DNA of 64,000 bases from CAG-826 sp964583155. Lineage in GTDB: Bacteria; Bacillota_I; Bacilli_A; RFN20; CAG-826. The position numbers and the translations under genes are program-made. The DNA is taken from assembly GCA_964583155.1 (NCBI GenBank), contig CAZOUY010000005.1, positions 25,141 through 89,140 on the forward strand, written 5' to 3'. Positions 8,724-16,870 of the stretch are shown here, one piece after another (within the stretch, counting starts at the first letter, position 1; each line of letters begins with the position of its first letter). The notes beneath the pieces are model-generated. The model did no database searches. It saw only the letters and a program-made list of their open reading frames with translations, and was not told the origin of the DNA.

Positions 8724-9842
8724 ATGGACAATAAGGAATTGTATCTCAATAGAAAAAATTTTGATTTAATCTGTCGCTTCTTAAAGATTCCTGATAATGT
8801 TGATCTGGAGTTTCTTTATAAGTGCTATTATCAAGTGGTTGAAGCCCTTATTGCTATGTTGGAGAGCCAAAATATTCCTCTTTTAGGAAAAATTCAACCT
8901 CCGGTTATCACTGCTTATATTCTAAATGAGCATCTCTATAGCGTCGCCGGGCTTGATGATAACAAGCGCCACGAGATGGAAAATAATGAAAAATATGTCA
9001 AAAAGCTTTGTTCCATCGCTCTAGATAAGTATTTTACGCTCGGTCATCTACGATATGAAGAAGGCTTGTTAACGGATCGTTATTATCCACCGATCACCCT
9101 CATTCAGCTATATACAAGCTATGTTTTGCATCTTTTGAAAAAATTCGCACAGAAGAGCCCCAGTCAAACGCTGATGGTCGATATTTTACATAAAGCCTTC
9201 ATGATGAGCGATTGCATCACCAATCTTTTGGTCACCGGCTTTGAAACCGAGGCTTTTTCCACATGGCGGACCCTTCATGAAACAGAATGCAATGCGATTA
9301 TCATCTTCAAATATGGACAACCGATCATCAATGCTTATCTTCGTCATATCACCTATGGATTGGCTTTTCGAAATGTTTTGGGAAGCGCCGAAGAGCAGGA
9401 TCAGGTTTTTGCGGAGATTAAAGCTAAAATGAAATCTTTGGGGCTCAAGAGCAAGGATATGAAAAGATTCATCGAGTGTGGATGGCTATATAGTATTCCG
9501 GATCTTGATAAATACCCTGATTTCCGCCTTAATTTCCGTAATGGCACCGAATATATCGCCGGCCTATCGGGAATGAACAGCCGGTATGAAATGTCAAGTG
9601 AGATCGCCCATTCATCGCCATTATTGATCTATTCGAATCGTGAATTCTTCTTTTATCTTTCCATCGTCTCGCTTTATGAGTCCTTCCTGCGCATGGAGGC
9701 TCTCTTTAACGAAATATATTCGGCGACCATGAGCGAAAAAGAAAAACAAGAATATCAGTTGATGCGTGATACTTATCTCCCGCAATTAAAAATTGTCTTG
9801 GATATTGAAAGCCATCGCCTTTCCAAAATGACGAATAAATAA
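8724..9842 (+). CDS. DUF5677-like protein of unknown function
   Basis: The 372-residue protein is cytoplasmic and mostly helical. The central part, around VTGFETEAFSTWRTLHETECNAIIIFKYG, resembles the DUF5677 family, in which a conserved R-x-x-x-E helix pattern recurs. Family function is unknown, though members are often found near defence or mobile genes. The ATG has a strong AAAGGAGG site. It is transcribed alone between two terminators. The assignment rests on pattern memory rather than a search. Confidence 0.6.
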   Translation: MDNKELYLNRKNFDLICRFLKIPDNVDLEFLYKCYYQVVEALIAMLESQNIPLLGKIQPPVITAYILNEHLYSVAGLDDNKRHEMENNEKYVKKLCSIALDKYFTLGHLRYEEGLLTDRYYPPITLIQLYTSYVLHLLKKFAQKSPSQTLMVDILHKAFMMSDCITNLLVTGFETEAFSTWRTLHETECNAIIIFKYGQPIINAYLRHITYGLAFRNVLGSAEEQDQVFAEIKAKMKSLGLKSKDMKRFIECGWLYSIPDLDKYPDFRLNFRNGTEYIAGLSGMNSRYEMSSEIAHSSPLLIYSNREFFFYLSIVSLYESFLRMEALFNEIYSATMSEKEKQEYQLMRDTYLPQLKIVLDIESHRLSKMTNK

Positions 9843-9874
9843 AAAATGATTGCCCTGCATAGGCAATCATTTTT
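9842..9874. terminator. Bidirectional intrinsic terminator
   Basis: A perfect 13-bp stem runs from AAAAATGATTGCC to its complement with a 7-base loop. The A-run on one side and the T-run on the other let it stop transcription from both convergent genes. Confidence 0.9.
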
Positions 9875-9893
9875 AATAATTTCTGAAATGGCA

Positions 9894-11537
9894 TCAAACA
9901 TCTTGGAAACAAGAATCGCCGATGAATTCCCGAATCAATGAGTTACAAGGAATATATTTATCATCGATTTCCACAAAGTATTTCAAGAACTTGATCAAGC
10001 GCTCAGCCATCACAAAGTACGGCGAATCCTTATCGATCTTCTGTAAGAGCGGCAAGGCATATTTTTTCATAACACAGAGCTCATAGGGGAGAAGGGAATT
10101 ATAAACATAATCCGCACCCTCTTGGGTAGCATAAATCCAAGTAAATTCACCTTTTCGAACGCTAGGCCACATTTTAAAGGTCAACTCAGCCGGAGCGTTT
10201 CGGAATTTTTTATCGCGCACAAGCCGACGCAGCAATCTTAGATCGGTCAATGATATCGGATTATGATTATCCAAATTTATTTGTGCCTGTGGAGCGATAT
10301 AAATTTTGAATTTTTGATGCTTTGGCACTAAAGAGGTGAGCGTGTCATTCAAAGCGTGGATGCCTTCAATAATAATCGGCTGATCGGCTTCGATCTGCAA
10401 CAGACGTCCCTTTGTTCTTTTGCCCAATTGGAAATCAAATTTGGGCAATTGGACCTGTTCGCCATTAATTAAATCCAACATATTTTGATTGAAAAGATCG
10501 ATGTCGAGAGCATAGATGCTTTCAAGATCGGGTTCACCATTTTCATCCTTCGGCGCCATTTCCCGCGATAGATAGTAATCATCGATGGAAATACGAATGG
10601 GGCGGATACCGCGAGATAGCAATTCAATCCGCAAACGATTGGCGAAAGTGGTTTTCCCAGAGCTCGAAGGTCCGGCAATGCAAATGAGACGAATATTCTC
10701 AATATCCGTTTCAATGCGCGTTCCCAAATCGTTTAGCATACTATTATGACGCGCTTCACACATATTGATAAAATCGATAGTATTGCCGCTTTGCACATAT
10801 TCGTTGATTCCGGCAATAGAATCGGCTCGGACGATTTTAGCCCATGAATGGGAGGCCTTTAAAGTGCGCCCAAACATCGGGGCATCTTGGAAATCAGGAA
10901 TCTCGCCATTGGTTTCCGAGCGAGGATATTGAACGATAATTCCCGGATGATAGATGCGAATTCGATAATTCTGTAAATATCCCGATGATGGTACCATATG
11001 CTCATACATATAATCTAAATACCCATCGCATTCATATAAATGAACCGTTTTTTCTGGACGATACTTTAAAATAGCAATCTTATCGTCATAGCCACGTTCG
11101 GTAAAGATCTTTAAAGCCTCATCATTGGTGACGATATGGCGATTAAAGGGAAGATCAAGCGCGATGATATGATCCATTTCATCCTTAATCTTCTTGACCA
11201 TCAAGGAATCAAGACGAACTTCCTTGTTTAAAATTTCAATAAAAATCGAACGAGAAATATTGTAGCTAAAACGAATTTTGATATTAGGATAAATGCGAGC
11301 AAATGCCATCGCTATTAAATATCGTAAAGATGATTCATAGATGCGAATCGCTTGTTGATCCTTGCAGGTTAAAAATTGGATGTCAGCGTTATAATAGACC
11401 TCATAATTTAATTCCCGAAGGCGATTATTGACCATCGCGCAAATTACATCCTTTCGATCGGATCCGATAATCGATAATAAAGATACTTTCTTTTCAAAGG
11501 TCAGTTCTTTGTTTTCATAGCACACATTAAAACTCAT
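9894..11537 (-). CDS. Nucleoside (uridine-type) kinase with N-terminal TGS/ThrRS-like region
   Basis: This is a P-loop kinase of the uridine kinase/phosphoribulokinase family that phosphorylates a nucleoside in salvage. The C-terminal kinase half contains Walker A CIAGPSSSGKTTFANRL, then ISIDDYYLSRE and FDFQLGKRTKGRLL, typical of Udk. The N-terminal ~270 residues resemble the threonyl-tRNA-synthetase-like editing/TGS module of the long (about 550 residue) kinase family. The start is placed at ATG 11537, which has AAGGAG nine bases upstream; a GTG at 11567 would add ten residues without a ribosome binding site. It is a single gene convergent with the DUF5677-like gene. Confidence 0.85.
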   Translation of the reverse strand: MSFNVCYENKELTFEKKVSLLSIIGSDRKDVICAMVNNRLRELNYEVYYNADIQFLTCKDQQAIRIYESSLRYLIAMAFARIYPNIKIRFSYNISRSIFIEILNKEVRLDSLMVKKIKDEMDHIIALDLPFNRHIVTNDEALKIFTERGYDDKIAILKYRPEKTVHLYECDGYLDYMYEHMVPSSGYLQNYRIRIYHPGIIVQYPRSETNGEIPDFQDAPMFGRTLKASHSWAKIVRADSIAGINEYVQSGNTIDFINMCEARHNSMLNDLGTRIETDIENIRLICIAGPSSSGKTTFANRLRIELLSRGIRPIRISIDDYYLSREMAPKDENGEPDLESIYALDIDLFNQNMLDLINGEQVQLPKFDFQLGKRTKGRLLQIEADQPIIIEGIHALNDTLTSLVPKHQKFKIYIAPQAQINLDNHNPISLTDLRLLRRLVRDKKFRNAPAELTFKMWPSVRKGEFTWIYATQEGADYVYNSLLPYELCVMKKYALPLLQKIDKDSPYFVMAERLIKFLKYFVEIDDKYIPCNSLIREFIGDSCFQDV

Positions 11538-11718
11538 AGAGCATTTCTCCTTTATACTAGTTTTCACCTAAGTGTTATTGTACGTACTTATTTAGAAAAA
11601 TGCAAGCGGTTACATTTCGGTTTTTGCTGATCATACATAATGTTTGCGGTATATTGAACTCTATCCTGCCACAAAATATAAGAGGGTATTTCATGATGCA
11701 TTTCTTCGTTTATATTTT

Positions 11719-11744
11719 GACATAGACAAAATTGCGACTATGTC
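11719..11744. repeat. Inverted repeat upstream of the ATP synthase operon
   Basis: GACATAG (11719-11725) and CTATGTC (11738-11744) form 7-bp arms with a 12-base spacer, about 40 bp upstream of the likely atp promoter. The rest of the 285-bp gap is AT-rich without other recognised structure. Confidence 0.4.
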
Positions 11745-11776
11745 CAATTCTTTTTCTATTTTTTTTAAAAAAATAG

Positions 11777-11785
11777 TGCTATAAT
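11777..11785 (+). promoter_or_regulatory. Extended -10 promoter of the atp operon
   Basis: TGCTATAAT is a perfect extended -10 (TGN plus TATAAT). The -35 region is only T-rich, which is tolerated with an extended -10. The start point would be near 11792, giving a short leader before atpI. Confidence 0.6.
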
Positions 11786-11822
11786 CAATTACTGATGATT
11801 AAGCATCGCTAGGAGGTCGGAA

Positions 11823-12224
11823 ATGTTAAAGTTTTATCGCCATCTTTCAGAAATGCGTCGCCTTCTTTTTTGGATTGTGGTTGGTGAATTAGGAGCATTT
11901 GTCCTCTTGTCATTTTGCTTTTTTATCGGTCATTATGATATTCCGCTAGGAATATGCTTAGGATCGATCATCAGCGTCATCAATTTTATATTATTGGAAA
12001 AGCAAAGCGAAAAATGCACCAGCAGAGATCATCCCAAGATGACCGCGGCCGGTTTTTATCTTTTACGTTATTTCTTCTATGCGCTTGGATTAACTCTAGC
12101 CTTGGTCATGATGAAATTTGTCTTTCCATTATTCAATGTCTTTGCGGTATTTGGCGCTTATCTTATTCCTAAGATTGTTATTTTTATTTTTAATGTGAAA
12201 GGAGATAAATATGAAAAAAATTAA
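11823..12224 (+). CDS. atpI: ATP synthase protein I
   Basis: AtpI is a small membrane protein that assists assembly of the c-ring and, in some species, magnesium uptake. The 133 residues form four hydrophobic segments (around 16-36, 41-60, 73-93 and 101-124) separated by short loops. It is the first gene of the operon, preceded by AGGAGG, and its 3' end overlaps atpB by 14 bp. Position and topology support the call more than any single motif. Confidence 0.8.
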   Translation: MLKFYRHLSEMRRLLFWIVVGELGAFVLLSFCFFIGHYDIPLGICLGSIISVINFILLEKQSEKCTSRDHPKMTAAGFYLLRYFFYALGLTLALVMMKFVFPLFNVFAVFGAYLIPKIVIFIFNVKGDKYEKN

Positions 12225-13011
12225 GAGTGGATTATTGATTCTATTATCTCTTTTTGCGTTAACTTCATGTTCTATTGAAGTTGGATTTGAGATCGATTGG
12301 ATTGCCAATATTCCCTCGGAGGTTTGGTCTTCTATTCTCGTGGTCTTAATAGCGTTAGTGGTTTTTCTGATCGTTTTTATCAAAGCCCGCAAGACTGATC
12401 CTTTAAAAAAGCCTAAGGGAATTATGCTGATCGCGGAAATGGCGGTCGAAAAGATGGACAATCTGGTGATCGAGACGATGGGGAAGCGCTTTGCTTCTTT
12501 TACTCCTTATGCGATTGCCGTCGGAGTCTATGTCTTTTTGTGCTTCATCATTGGTATTATGGGTTTCGCCTCTCCGATGACATATTTTATGGTTCCTTTC
12601 ACAATCGCCCTATGTACCTTTATTTTGATTCATGCGACCAGTGTCAAATATACCAAATGGAAGTACTTTAAGCGATATATCGAACCATTTCCTGTCTTTT
12701 TACCGGTTAATTTATTATCGATGTGGGCCCCGCTTCTATCGTTATCATTCCGTCTTTTCGGGAATGCTATCTCGGGATGGGTTCTCATGCAAATCGTCTA
12801 TTCAGCTTTAGAGTGGGTATCGAATTTAGTGTTTGGATTACCGTATTTTGTGGCTCCCTTTATTGCCCCGATGCTCCATGCCTATTTTGATATATTTTCG
12901 GGTTTCATCCAGGCTTTAGTCTTCTTGATGGTGTCCATGCTTCTTATCGCACAAGAGGCACCTGAGGAGGATGAAGAAAGCACCGCTATGGAACCGATTT
13001 TAAGTAAGTGA
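12211..13011 (+). CDS. atpB: ATP synthase F0 subunit a
   Basis: Subunit a forms the ion half-channels of F0. The essential arginine is in SLSFRLFGN, the hallmark of helix 5, and the C-terminal hydrophobic helices follow. The N-terminus is unusual: MKKIKSG followed by a hydrophobic stretch and LTSC (Cys20) reads as a lipoprotein signal peptide rather than the normal subunit a leader. If processed, the subunit would be lipidated on the outer face of the membrane. At 266 residues the protein is normal in length. The start is supported by AAAGGAG before the ATG. Confidence 0.93.
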   Translation: MKKIKSGLLILLSLFALTSCSIEVGFEIDWIANIPSEVWSSILVVLIALVVFLIVFIKARKTDPLKKPKGIMLIAEMAVEKMDNLVIETMGKRFASFTPYAIAVGVYVFLCFIIGIMGFASPMTYFMVPFTIALCTFILIHATSVKYTKWKYFKRYIEPFPVFLPVNLLSMWAPLLSLSFRLFGNAISGWVLMQIVYSALEWVSNLVFGLPYFVAPFIAPMLHAYFDIFSGFIQALVFLMVSMLLIAQEAPEEDEESTAMEPILSK

Positions 13012-13049
13012 TTGTTATCAAAACGTAATAGAAAAGGAGGATATTAAAA

Positions 13050-13340
13050 ATGTTATTATCAAATCTATTAACCGTTTTAACCGAAGTTAGCGGAGCCGCT
13101 AACGAGTTCTCAATGCGAGGCACCGCTTGTATCGCCGCGGCGATTGCCGTTTTAGGCGGTATGGCTTGTGCTATTACCGAAGGTTTGACGGCGATGAAGG
13201 CTGTCGAAGGTGTCGCTCGCAATCCCGAAGCGCAGGGTAAGATCCGTTCTACATTGATGGTCGGCTGTGCCTTAGCGGAAACCACTGGTATTTATGCATT
13301 ATTGGTTGCTCTCTTAATTTTATTCTTTGTCGCAATGTAA
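13050..13340 (+). CDS. atpE: ATP synthase F0 subunit c, sodium-type with two carboxylates
   Basis: Subunit c forms the rotor ring. Two transmembrane helices flank the polar loop VARNPEAQGKI. Aligned with the Ilyobacter tartaricus sodium c subunit at a constant offset of 12, Glu77 is the ion-binding Glu65, Thr78 replaces Ser66, Tyr82 is Tyr70 and Glu44 stands where Gln32 is. Glu in helix 1 plus Glu in helix 2 is the two-carboxylate motif described for Fusobacterium nucleatum. The sequence therefore predicts a sodium-coupled ring. The protein is slightly longer than usual (96 residues) because of its N-terminal extension. Confidence 0.93.
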   Translation: MLLSNLLTVLTEVSGAANEFSMRGTACIAAAIAVLGGMACAITEGLTAMKAVEGVARNPEAQGKIRSTLMVGCALAETTGIYALLVALLILFFVAM

Positions 13341-13353
13341 GAGGTGAAGTACA

Positions 13354-13923
13354 ATGTCGGGGATTTTGGTAAATATGTATCAAGGACTCGCTACTTTGCT
13401 AGTTTATACCTCTAGTGAAAATAATGATTTTATCGATCGCATTATTCCTAAGAATATCGAATCTTTTATTGTTCCATTATGCGCCTTTTTAGTTTTGGTG
13501 ATAGCGGCGACTTTCTTATTTTATAAGCCTGTTAAAAAGGTCTTAAACGAAAGAGCGGCCTATGTCGAAAATCATATTAAGAGTGCGGAAGCGGCGGATG
13601 AAACAGCTAAGGAAAAGCTAGCTTTAGCTGAAGAAGAAGTGACCCATAAGAAAAAGGAAGCCTATCAGATCATGGTAGGAGCTAAGCAGGATGGGGAAAA
13701 GGAAAAAGAGAGAATTATTCAAAGCGCGAAGGAAGAAGCACAAGAGCTGATTCATAAAGCGGAATTGGATATTGCTCAAAGTCGCCAGAAAGCATTGGAT
13801 GATGTTCATGATGAAATGGTAGAGGTGGCTATCGAAGCCTCAAAGGCCATTTTACAGCGTGAAGTCGATAAGGATGATCACCAGCGTTTGGTTCAACAAT
13901 TTATAAAGGATGTTGAAAAATAA
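13354..13923 (+). CDS. atpF: ATP synthase F0 subunit b
   Basis: Subunit b is the peripheral stalk. One membrane helix (about residues 38-57) is followed by FYKPVKKVLNERAAYVENHI and a long charged amphipathic coiled coil to the C-terminus, the normal design. The N-terminal extension before the helix (about 37 residues) is longer than in most bacteria. The gene overlaps atpH by one base (TAATG), indicating coupled translation. Confidence 0.92.
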   Translation: MSGILVNMYQGLATLLVYTSSENNDFIDRIIPKNIESFIVPLCAFLVLVIAATFLFYKPVKKVLNERAAYVENHIKSAEAADETAKEKLALAEEEVTHKKKEAYQIMVGAKQDGEKEKERIIQSAKEEAQELIHKAELDIAQSRQKALDDVHDEMVEVAIEASKAILQREVDKDDHQRLVQQFIKDVEK

Positions 13924-14480
13924 TGGATAGCGTCAAGAATCGATATGCTTTAGCGTTATTAAGTATCGCTAAAGATGCTCATCTCGTTAACGAATATCAA
14001 GAGCAAGCAAAGAGCGTTTATCAAATTTTGAAGGAAAATCCGGATTATATACGGGTACTTTCGTCGTGCTTTCTTTCTAAGGAGGAGAAGCATGCGCTTT
14101 TAGATGAGGCTTTTCAATCGTTAACCTTAAAATCGATCGTTTCCTTTCTGAAAGTGGTTGTCGATAATGAAAGAACGGTTATGATTTTATCGATTCTGCA
14201 GGAATTTCACTCCCTATGTAATGAGCAATTACAGGTAGCGGAGGGCATCGTTTATTCTGTTATGGAATTATCTGAGCAAGAGATGAGCGATATTACGGAA
14301 GTGATATCAAAGAAATTAAAGCAAAAGGTTGAATTGAAAAATATTATTGATGAACGTCTTCTTGGAGGCATTAAGGTCATCATACAGGATCGCGTTTTTG
14401 ATGGCTCTATCCTTCATAAGGTTGAAATGATGAAAAAGGATTTATTAATTAGAAAGGCAGGCGGTGGACATGGAAATTAA
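13923..14480 (+). CDS. atpH: ATP synthase F1 subunit delta
   Basis: Delta joins the top of F1 to the b stalk. The N-terminal helical domain starts NRYALALLSIAKD, matching the family pattern R-Y-A-x-A-L, and the C-terminal domain contains DERLLGGIKVIIQDRVFDGSI, equivalent to the conserved GGxxIxxGxxxxDxS segment. At 185 residues the length is normal. It overlaps atpF by one base and runs into atpA. Confidence 0.92.
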   Translation: MDSVKNRYALALLSIAKDAHLVNEYQEQAKSVYQILKENPDYIRVLSSCFLSKEEKHALLDEAFQSLTLKSIVSFLKVVVDNERTVMILSILQEFHSLCNEQLQVAEGIVYSVMELSEQEMSDITEVISKKLKQKVELKNIIDERLLGGIKVIIQDRVFDGSILHKVEMMKKDLLIRKAGGGHGN

Positions 14481-15975
14481 GGCTAAAGAAATCAGCGCGC
14501 TTATCAAAGCGCAAATAGAGGCCTATGATCATAAGGTGGAAAGCAAGGATGTCGGAACAGTCATCACCGTGGGTGACGGCATTGCTTTAGTCTATGGACT
14601 CGATAAGGCGATGCTTGGAGAGCTACTCATCTTTCCTGATGATGTTTATGGCATGGTTTTAAATTTAGAGGAAGAGCATGTCGGAGCGGTTCTTTTAGGC
14701 AATGATCGCGGTATTAAGGAAGGCGATATGGTCAAAAGAACTGGACGGGTTGTCGAAGTACCGGTTGGGGATGAGCTTTTAGGGCGTGTCGTTAACGCTC
14801 TTGGACAACCGATTGATGGTCTAGGCGAGATTAAATGCCAAAAGCATCGTCCGATCGAACGTATCGCTCCGGGAGTCATGTCCCGTAAATCGGTGGATAC
14901 CCCTTTACAAACCGGCATTACCGCTATCGACGCGATGATCCCGATTGGAAGAGGACAACGTGAGCTTATTATCGGCGATCGTCAAACCGGAAAAACGGCG
15001 ATTGCCATCGATACCATCTTGAATCAAAAGGGCAAGAATTGTCTTTGTGTTTACGTCGCGATCGGCCAAAAGAATTCGACAGTTGCTCTGATTGTTGAAA
15101 AGCTGAGAGTGGGCGGCGCTTTATCCTACACTACGGTCGTCTCGGCGACAGCTTCGGAATTAGCCCCGCTTCAATATATTGCTCCTTATGCCGGAGTCAC
15201 GATGGCGGAGGAATGGATGGAACGAGGCTTGGATGTCTTGATCGTCTACGATGATTTAAGCAAGCACGCCGTGGCCTATCGAACGCTCTCTCTTCTTTTA
15301 AAGCGTTCACCGGGACGAGAAGCTTATCCGGGTGATGTCTTTTATCTCCATTCACGGCTTTTGGAACGAGCCTGCAAGCTTAACGAAGAGCATGGTGGCG
15401 GATCGATTACCGCCTTACCGATCGTCGAAACGCAGGCCGGTGACATTTCGGCATATATTCCCACTAATGTCATTTCCATTACCGATGGCCAAATCTTCTT
15501 AATGACGGAGCTTTTTAATGCCGGTCAAAGACCCGCGGTTGATAGCGGATTATCGGTATCTCGTGTCGGTAGTGCGGCACAAATTAAAGCGATGAAGCAG
15601 GTCTCCGGTTCTTTAAAAATCGATTTAGCCTCTTATCATGAATTGCAGGCCTTTTCTCAATTTGGCAGTGATCTCGATGAGTCGACGAAAAATGTTTTGC
15701 ATCATGGTGGCGTCCTGATGGAGGTCTTAAAGCAACAGCAATACGTCAATTATCCCGTTGAAAAGCAGATTATCGATCTATTTGCGAGCAAGCATCACTA
15801 TCTAGAAAAAATAGCTTTAGAGGAAGTGCGACCTTGTTTAGATAATCTTTATCAATATTTATTGACAAAATATAATCATCTTCTTGAACGAATTAGCGAA
15901 GAAAAGGTTATTTCACAAGAAACGGATAGCGAATTAAAGCACGCTATTGAAGAATACATGGTCAGCTATCGCTGA
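14470..15975 (+). CDS. atpA: ATP synthase F1 subunit alpha
   Basis: Alpha forms the non-catalytic nucleotide sites of the F1 hexamer. The P-loop GDRQTGKTAIAIDTI and the sequence RPAVDSGLSVSRVGSAAQ are both conserved, the latter carrying the arginine finger. ATG 14470 is chosen because MEIKAKEIS lines up with the MSIKAEEIS start of Bacillus AtpA; a GTG six bases upstream is a possible alternative with better ribosome binding site spacing. The gene overlaps the end of atpH by 11 bp. Length (501 residues) is standard. Confidence 0.96.
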   Translation: MEIKAKEISALIKAQIEAYDHKVESKDVGTVITVGDGIALVYGLDKAMLGELLIFPDDVYGMVLNLEEEHVGAVLLGNDRGIKEGDMVKRTGRVVEVPVGDELLGRVVNALGQPIDGLGEIKCQKHRPIERIAPGVMSRKSVDTPLQTGITAIDAMIPIGRGQRELIIGDRQTGKTAIAIDTILNQKGKNCLCVYVAIGQKNSTVALIVEKLRVGGALSYTTVVSATASELAPLQYIAPYAGVTMAEEWMERGLDVLIVYDDLSKHAVAYRTLSLLLKRSPGREAYPGDVFYLHSRLLERACKLNEEHGGGSITALPIVETQAGDISAYIPTNVISITDGQIFLMTELFNAGQRPAVDSGLSVSRVGSAAQIKAMKQVSGSLKIDLASYHELQAFSQFGSDLDESTKNVLHHGGVLMEVLKQQQYVNYPVEKQIIDLFASKHHYLEKIALEEVRPCLDNLYQYLLTKYNHLLERISEEKVISQETDSELKHAIEEYMVSYR

Positions 15976-16016
15976 TAATAATAACGATATTCTAGAAAGA
16001 AAGGAGAGAATGAACG

Positions 16017-16859
16017 ATGAGCAGTGGTTTACAGGCAACGAAGCGACGAATGGCCTCGATTCAATCCACCCAAAAAATCACCAAGGCGATGGAATTAGTG
16101 GCGACCGCTAAGTTAAAAACGTGGAAGGATGCTATGGTAGAAAACGCCGCTTTCACATCGTCAATTTTACAATTGATGGATGAGGTTTTTTCTCGTGTCG
16201 AAAATGTTGATTCTCCTTTTTTGAAGGAAAATGAGAGCGAGCGTGATTTATATATTGTCCTATCATCCTCGCTTGGTCTCTGCGGAGGGTATAATTACAA
16301 TGTCTTTCGTTTTGCCGATCAATTGATCGGTGAAGATGATGATATTATGGTGATTGGCAGTAAAGGCTATTATCATTATCGAAATCGTCTTGATCATGTC
16401 CTTTGCGATTATTTGGATGAGAATGGGCATCTAACCGAGCAGTTCATTAATTCCTTAGCCGCGCGATTAGAAAGGGATTTTGTCGAGGGAAAATATCGCA
16501 AGATATCGTTAATCTATACGCAATATGTCAATTCTTTGACCTTTATCCCGCGGGAATTGATCATTTTTCCGCTTTCACTAAATAAAAAAGAGGATAGCGT
16601 TTTAAAGGATATCATCATGGAGCCGAGTCCGAAAGCGATACTATTATCATTTATTCCTTTTTATCTTCGCTCCATACTTTATGGAAAATTCTTGGAGGCG
16701 ACGGTTTCCGAGCATGCATCGCGACGTACCGCTATGGAAAATGCTACGGATAATGCGGAAGAGATTTTCCAACAATTACAATTAGAATTCAACAAAGAAC
16801 GCCAGGCTTTAATTACTCAGGAAATAACCGAAGTTGTTGGTGGCGCATCAAATAAATAG
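16017..16859 (+). CDS. atpG: ATP synthase F1 subunit gamma
   Basis: Gamma is the rotating central shaft. The conserved N-terminal helix ATKRRMASIQSTQKITKAM and C-terminal helix SRRTAMENATDNAEEI are both present. Length is 280 residues. The middle part, including the segment with LSSSLGLCGGYNYNVF, retains the family GLCGxxN motif. AAAGGAGAG precedes the ATG; a second ATG at 16011 is out of frame and ignored. Confidence 0.95.
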   Translation: MSSGLQATKRRMASIQSTQKITKAMELVATAKLKTWKDAMVENAAFTSSILQLMDEVFSRVENVDSPFLKENESERDLYIVLSSSLGLCGGYNYNVFRFADQLIGEDDDIMVIGSKGYYHYRNRLDHVLCDYLDENGHLTEQFINSLAARLERDFVEGKYRKISLIYTQYVNSLTFIPRELIIFPLSLNKKEDSVLKDIIMEPSPKAILLSFIPFYLRSILYGKFLEATVSEHASRRTAMENATDNAEEIFQQLQLEFNKERQALITQEITEVVGGASNK

Positions 16860-16870
16860 GAGGAAAAACG

